A stretch of 64,000 nt of DNA from Gammaproteobacteria bacterium (GTDB taxonomy: Bacteria; Pseudomonadota; Gammaproteobacteria; Steroidobacterales; Steroidobacteraceae). The translations under genes were made by a program, and so were the position numbers. This document shows, piece after piece, positions 61,654 through 64,000 of the stretch. The DNA is taken from positions 1-64,000 of the forward strand of contig CANGOP010000011.1 of assembly GCA_947455595.1 (NCBI GenBank), read 5' to 3'. The notes beneath the pieces were generated by a model. That model did no database searches and was not told the origin of the DNA. It saw only the letters and a list, made by a program, of their open reading frames with translations. Each line of letters starts with the position of its first letter. The stretch's first letter is position 1.

Positions 61654-63089
61654 GGCGCCTCCGCGTAGCGCTTCACCAGGCGGTAGAGAAACTCACGTCC
61701 CTCCATGAGGGACTGCACGGAGACGTACTCGTTCAAGCCGTGGATATGGCCTAAGTCCGGGCCCATAAACACCGGTTCAATTCCATAGGTCGGGATGTTT
61801 GCGCCGTTCAGGAACGCACCATCTGTCGCACCTGGCTGAAGCATCGGCAAGACCGGCACGCCGGGCCAGAACTCGGCGGTGAGTTCTTCGATCGGCTGCA
61901 AAATGGCGCGACCCAAGGGCGGCGGCGATGAGGGCGTGCTGCGATCGACGCCGCGTTCCGCAGGCAAGGTTACGCTGATGCTGCTATCGCCAACCACCTG
62001 TTCGAGTGTCATGCGGACCGCTTCGGCCGCGACACCCGGGTAGATGCGGCAATTGATATTGGCGCGCGCGCGCTGCGGCAGCGCATTCGGCGCATGGCCG
62101 CCGGACAGCTGAGTGGCAACGCAGGTAGTGCGCAGCATGGCATTCCACGACACGTCGGCCGCAGAGACCTTGTCGATGGCTTTTTGATCGGCTGGATTGC
62201 GCAAGAACGCATTCATGGCATCGGCCACTGCGTGCTCACCCTTGGCGGCCATCACTTTGGCCATCGCTGCGAAGTAACCGCGGTTCGCATCCCCAAACTG
62301 CGCTGGGAATTCATACTGGCTGATCTTGGTTAGTGCCGCCGAGAGTGCATAAATCGCATTATCCTTCCGTGGACGCGAGCTGTGACCGCCCGAATTGGTC
62401 ACTTCCAGCTGATAGTTCACCGGCAGTTTTTCCGCTGCCTCGACTTCAAGAGCGACGCGATGGCCTTCAGCATCCAGTTCGCCACCCGCGCCTTCATTGA
62501 GTGCGAACTCGGCATCCAGAAGATCGCGATGATGCTGGGTCAGCCACTGCGCCCCGTTCAACTGGCCGCCACCCTCCTCACCGCAGGTGAGCGCGAGCTT
62601 GAGCGGACGTGGCGGGACGTAGTGCTCGGCGCGCAGTCGTACAAACAGGTCTGTCCAAATCGCTGCCTGGGATTTGTCATCCAGCGCCCCGCGCGCATAA
62701 AAGTTGCCGTTCTCTTCCACCAGCGTGAACGGGTCGCGCGTCCAATCTTCGCGCTTGGCTTCGACAACGTCGATATGAGCAAGCAACAAGATCGCCTTGC
62801 GCTGCATATCGCGACCCGGATAGACCGCGACGAGCATGCCGTCCTTCGGGTACGCCGGATCCACCATGAGGTGCAGATCGCTTTTGGCAAAACCCGCAGC
62901 CTCCAGGCGCGCAGCCATCTTCTCGGCGGCCAGCGTGCAGCTGCCGGCGGAAAATGTGGTGTTGGTTTCGACCAGTTCTTTGTACAAGGAGCGGAAGCGC
63001 GCTTCACCCTCGGGCGTGTCACGCGGCACGGCGGCGGCGGAGAGGGAGGTCACGAAGAGCAGCAAACAGAGACGCAGCAAGGTGGTCAT
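61650..63089 (-). CDS. Exported M20 family metallopeptidase
   Basis: A 479-residue enzyme, paralogous to that at 11648-13060. The ATG at 63089 starts the signal peptide (MTTLLRLCLLLFVTSLSAAA); the frame extends ten codons further. Metal and catalytic motifs are LLAHIDVVEAKREDW, ARGALDDKSQAA, LTCGEEGGGQLNGA and TNSGGHSSRPRKDN, ending LGHIHGLNEYV. It hydrolyses N-acyl amino acids or dipeptides in the periplasm. Its place inside a P450-ACAD operon suggests it may deconjugate an amino-acid conjugate of the substrate. Confidence 0.9.
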   Translation of the reverse strand: MTTLLRLCLLLFVTSLSAAAVPRDTPEGEARFRSLYKELVETNTTFSAGSCTLAAEKMAARLEAAGFAKSDLHLMVDPAYPKDGMLVAVYPGRDMQRKAILLLAHIDVVEAKREDWTRDPFTLVEENGNFYARGALDDKSQAAIWTDLFVRLRAEHYVPPRPLKLALTCGEEGGGQLNGAQWLTQHHRDLLDAEFALNEGAGGELDAEGHRVALEVEAAEKLPVNYQLEVTNSGGHSSRPRKDNAIYALSAALTKISQYEFPAQFGDANRGYFAAMAKVMAAKGEHAVADAMNAFLRNPADQKAIDKVSAADVSWNAMLRTTCVATQLSGGHAPNALPQRARANINCRIYPGVAAEAVRMTLEQVVGDSSISVTLPAERGVDRSTPSSPPPLGRAILQPIEELTAEFWPGVPVLPMLQPGATDGAFLNGANIPTYGIEPVFMGPDLGHIHGLNEYVSVQSLMEGREFLYRLVKRYAEAP

Positions 63090-63151
63090 GGGAGTTCCAC
63101 TTCGAAAGGAGAACGCCATTTAATGCCCGGGCTTGCCGGAACGCAATCGGA

Positions 63152-64000
63152 TCAGGGGTCGAGCGTGAGTTCGGCGATGCCGCGGTAGTAAAACGTGCGG
63201 CCCCAGCGCGCGGGGACGGCCGTCTTCAACGCGGGACGCTGCTGTAGCAGGCTCTGCAGGGCTTTCCCTGCCGTCAGGCGCGCGAGTGCTCGTCCTAGAC
63301 AGGATCTTCCGGCCATTCCGAAGGCAAGGGTCGACGGCTGTGTGCGCCACGGATCGAAGCGATCAGCATTTCGGACGACGGTGGGATCGCGCTGTGCGCT
63401 GCCGATACAAATTAGCACGGCGGTATCTGCCGGGATTTCACCGAGCGTGCCGGTGAACGGATCATCCACCGTACGATGCAGAAACTGGATCGGCGACTCG
63501 ACGCGCAAGGTCTCATCGATGATGGCGTTCGCCGTCAGACGGCCATCGGCGAGCGCCTCGCGGACGTCGCGATGCGTACTCGTCAGGTGCACGGCATTGG
63601 CGATGAGGTTGCGCAGCGTCGCCCGCCCGGCGACGAGAAAGAGAATGCACTGCACGATGATCTCGTCGACGGCTTGGGGGCCGGGCGGCGTGCGGCCCAC
63701 GAGGCCGTCCAGCAAGGGGCCTTCTCCGCGCTCAAGCGCTGCGAGCAGCTGCATCGTCAAGGTATCGACGGCATCGCGCGCGGCGCAGGTGTCGCGTCGC
63801 GAGCGATGGGTGTTGTCCGTCCAATGGGCGAGGGCACTCACTGCAGCCTGTACACTCGGCCAAGCGTCCGGCGCGAGACCCAGCAAACGTCCGATGACCT
63901 GCGTGGGCAGCACACCTGCATAGTCTTTGACCACATCCAGTGGCCGGCGTTTGGGTAAGCGACTCAACTGCTGGTGAACCGTGTCTTCAATCACGGCTTC
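63152..64000 (-). CDS. Cytochrome P450, C-terminal part (runs off the window end)
   Basis: About 283 residues of a bacterial P450; the open frame continues past 64000, so the N-terminus is missing. The I-helix is LFLVAGRATLRNLIANAVH, the ExxR motif is in DETLRVESPIQFLHR and the haem ligand is in FGMAGRSCLGRALARL. The acidic residue that normally precedes the I-helix threonine is replaced by Ala, and the haem loop has Ala where Gly is usual. It is the most upstream visible gene of the M20-ACAD-ACAD operon. A role in hydroxylating the side chain of a lipid-like substrate is plausible. Confidence 0.9.
   Translation of the reverse strand, partial: EAVIEDTVHQQLSRLPKRRPLDVVKDYAGVLPTQVIGRLLGLAPDAWPSVQAAVSALAHWTDNTHRSRRDTCAARDAVDTLTMQLLAALERGEGPLLDGLVGRTPPGPQAVDEIIVQCILFLVAGRATLRNLIANAVHLTSTHRDVREALADGRLTANAIIDETLRVESPIQFLHRTVDDPFTGTLGEIPADTAVLICIGSAQRDPTVVRNADRFDPWRTQPSTLAFGMAGRSCLGRALARLTAGKALQSLLQQRPALKTAVPARWGRTFYYRGIAELTLDP

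Overview
The window is about 64 kb of GC-rich chromosomal DNA from a free-living, catabolically versatile Gram-negative bacterium. TonB-dependent receptors, an outer-membrane efflux lipoprotein, PaaX-type control of phenylacetate catabolism and the general gene style point to a gammaproteobacterium, possibly near Steroidobacteraceae/Nevskiales/Xanthomonadales. That placement is an inference. I saw no rRNA, tRNA, CRISPR array, prophage or insertion sequence.

Layout. 1-5.8 kb: a glucan-utilisation locus (5' part of a TonB receptor, GH30 glucanase, LacI regulator, GH3 glucosidase) tied together by three near-identical LacI-type operators. 5.9-7.4 kb: FKBP isomerase and a uracil-DNA glycosylase-like protein. 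7.4-11.6 kb: a GntR-controlled catabolic cluster (DapA-like aldolase, luciferase-like monooxygenase, flavin reductase, tautomerase, alpha/beta hydrolase). 11.6-17.5 kb: secreted M20 peptidase, 6-phosphogluconate dehydrogenase, an APH-fold kinase and an aromatic-acid MFS transporter. 17.5-22.5 kb: a TetR-controlled EmrAB-OMF type efflux operon. 22.5-28.7 kb: IorAB-type molybdenum hydroxylase, Nudix, thioesterase plus a 32-residue membrane peptide, TSUP permease and a DUF2891 protein. 28.7-39.2 kb: paaX and the divergent paaABCDE-G-I-J-Z-K cluster. 39.3-40.1 kb: a 5'-truncated amidohydrolase. 40.3-46.7 kb: glycosyltransferase, an operon of YtcJ-like amidohydrolase, APH kinase and class-III PLP enzyme, then a threonine aldolase. 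46.8-52.9 kb: an operon of two Rieske oxygenases, ferredoxin, histidine ammonia-lyase and esterase, with a divergent LysR gene. 53-59.4 kb: TonB receptor, VOC protein, M20 amidohydrolase, PhyH dioxygenase and a three-domain QueD/PTPS-like protein. 59.4-64 kb: P450, secreted M20 peptidase and two acyl-CoA dehydrogenases on the minus strand; the P450 runs off the window.

The genes mostly form small substrate-specific modules, each with its own regulator: polymer or small-molecule uptake (TonB receptors, AAHS transporter), attack by hydrolases or oxygenases, and CoA-dependent degradation. The most distinctive items are the covalent triple T-fold protein at 58.3 kb, whose catalytic residues are shared out between its domains; the Rieske/histidine ammonia-lyase operon at 46.8-51.8 kb; and the kinase/phospho-lyase pair at 41.5-43.8 kb.
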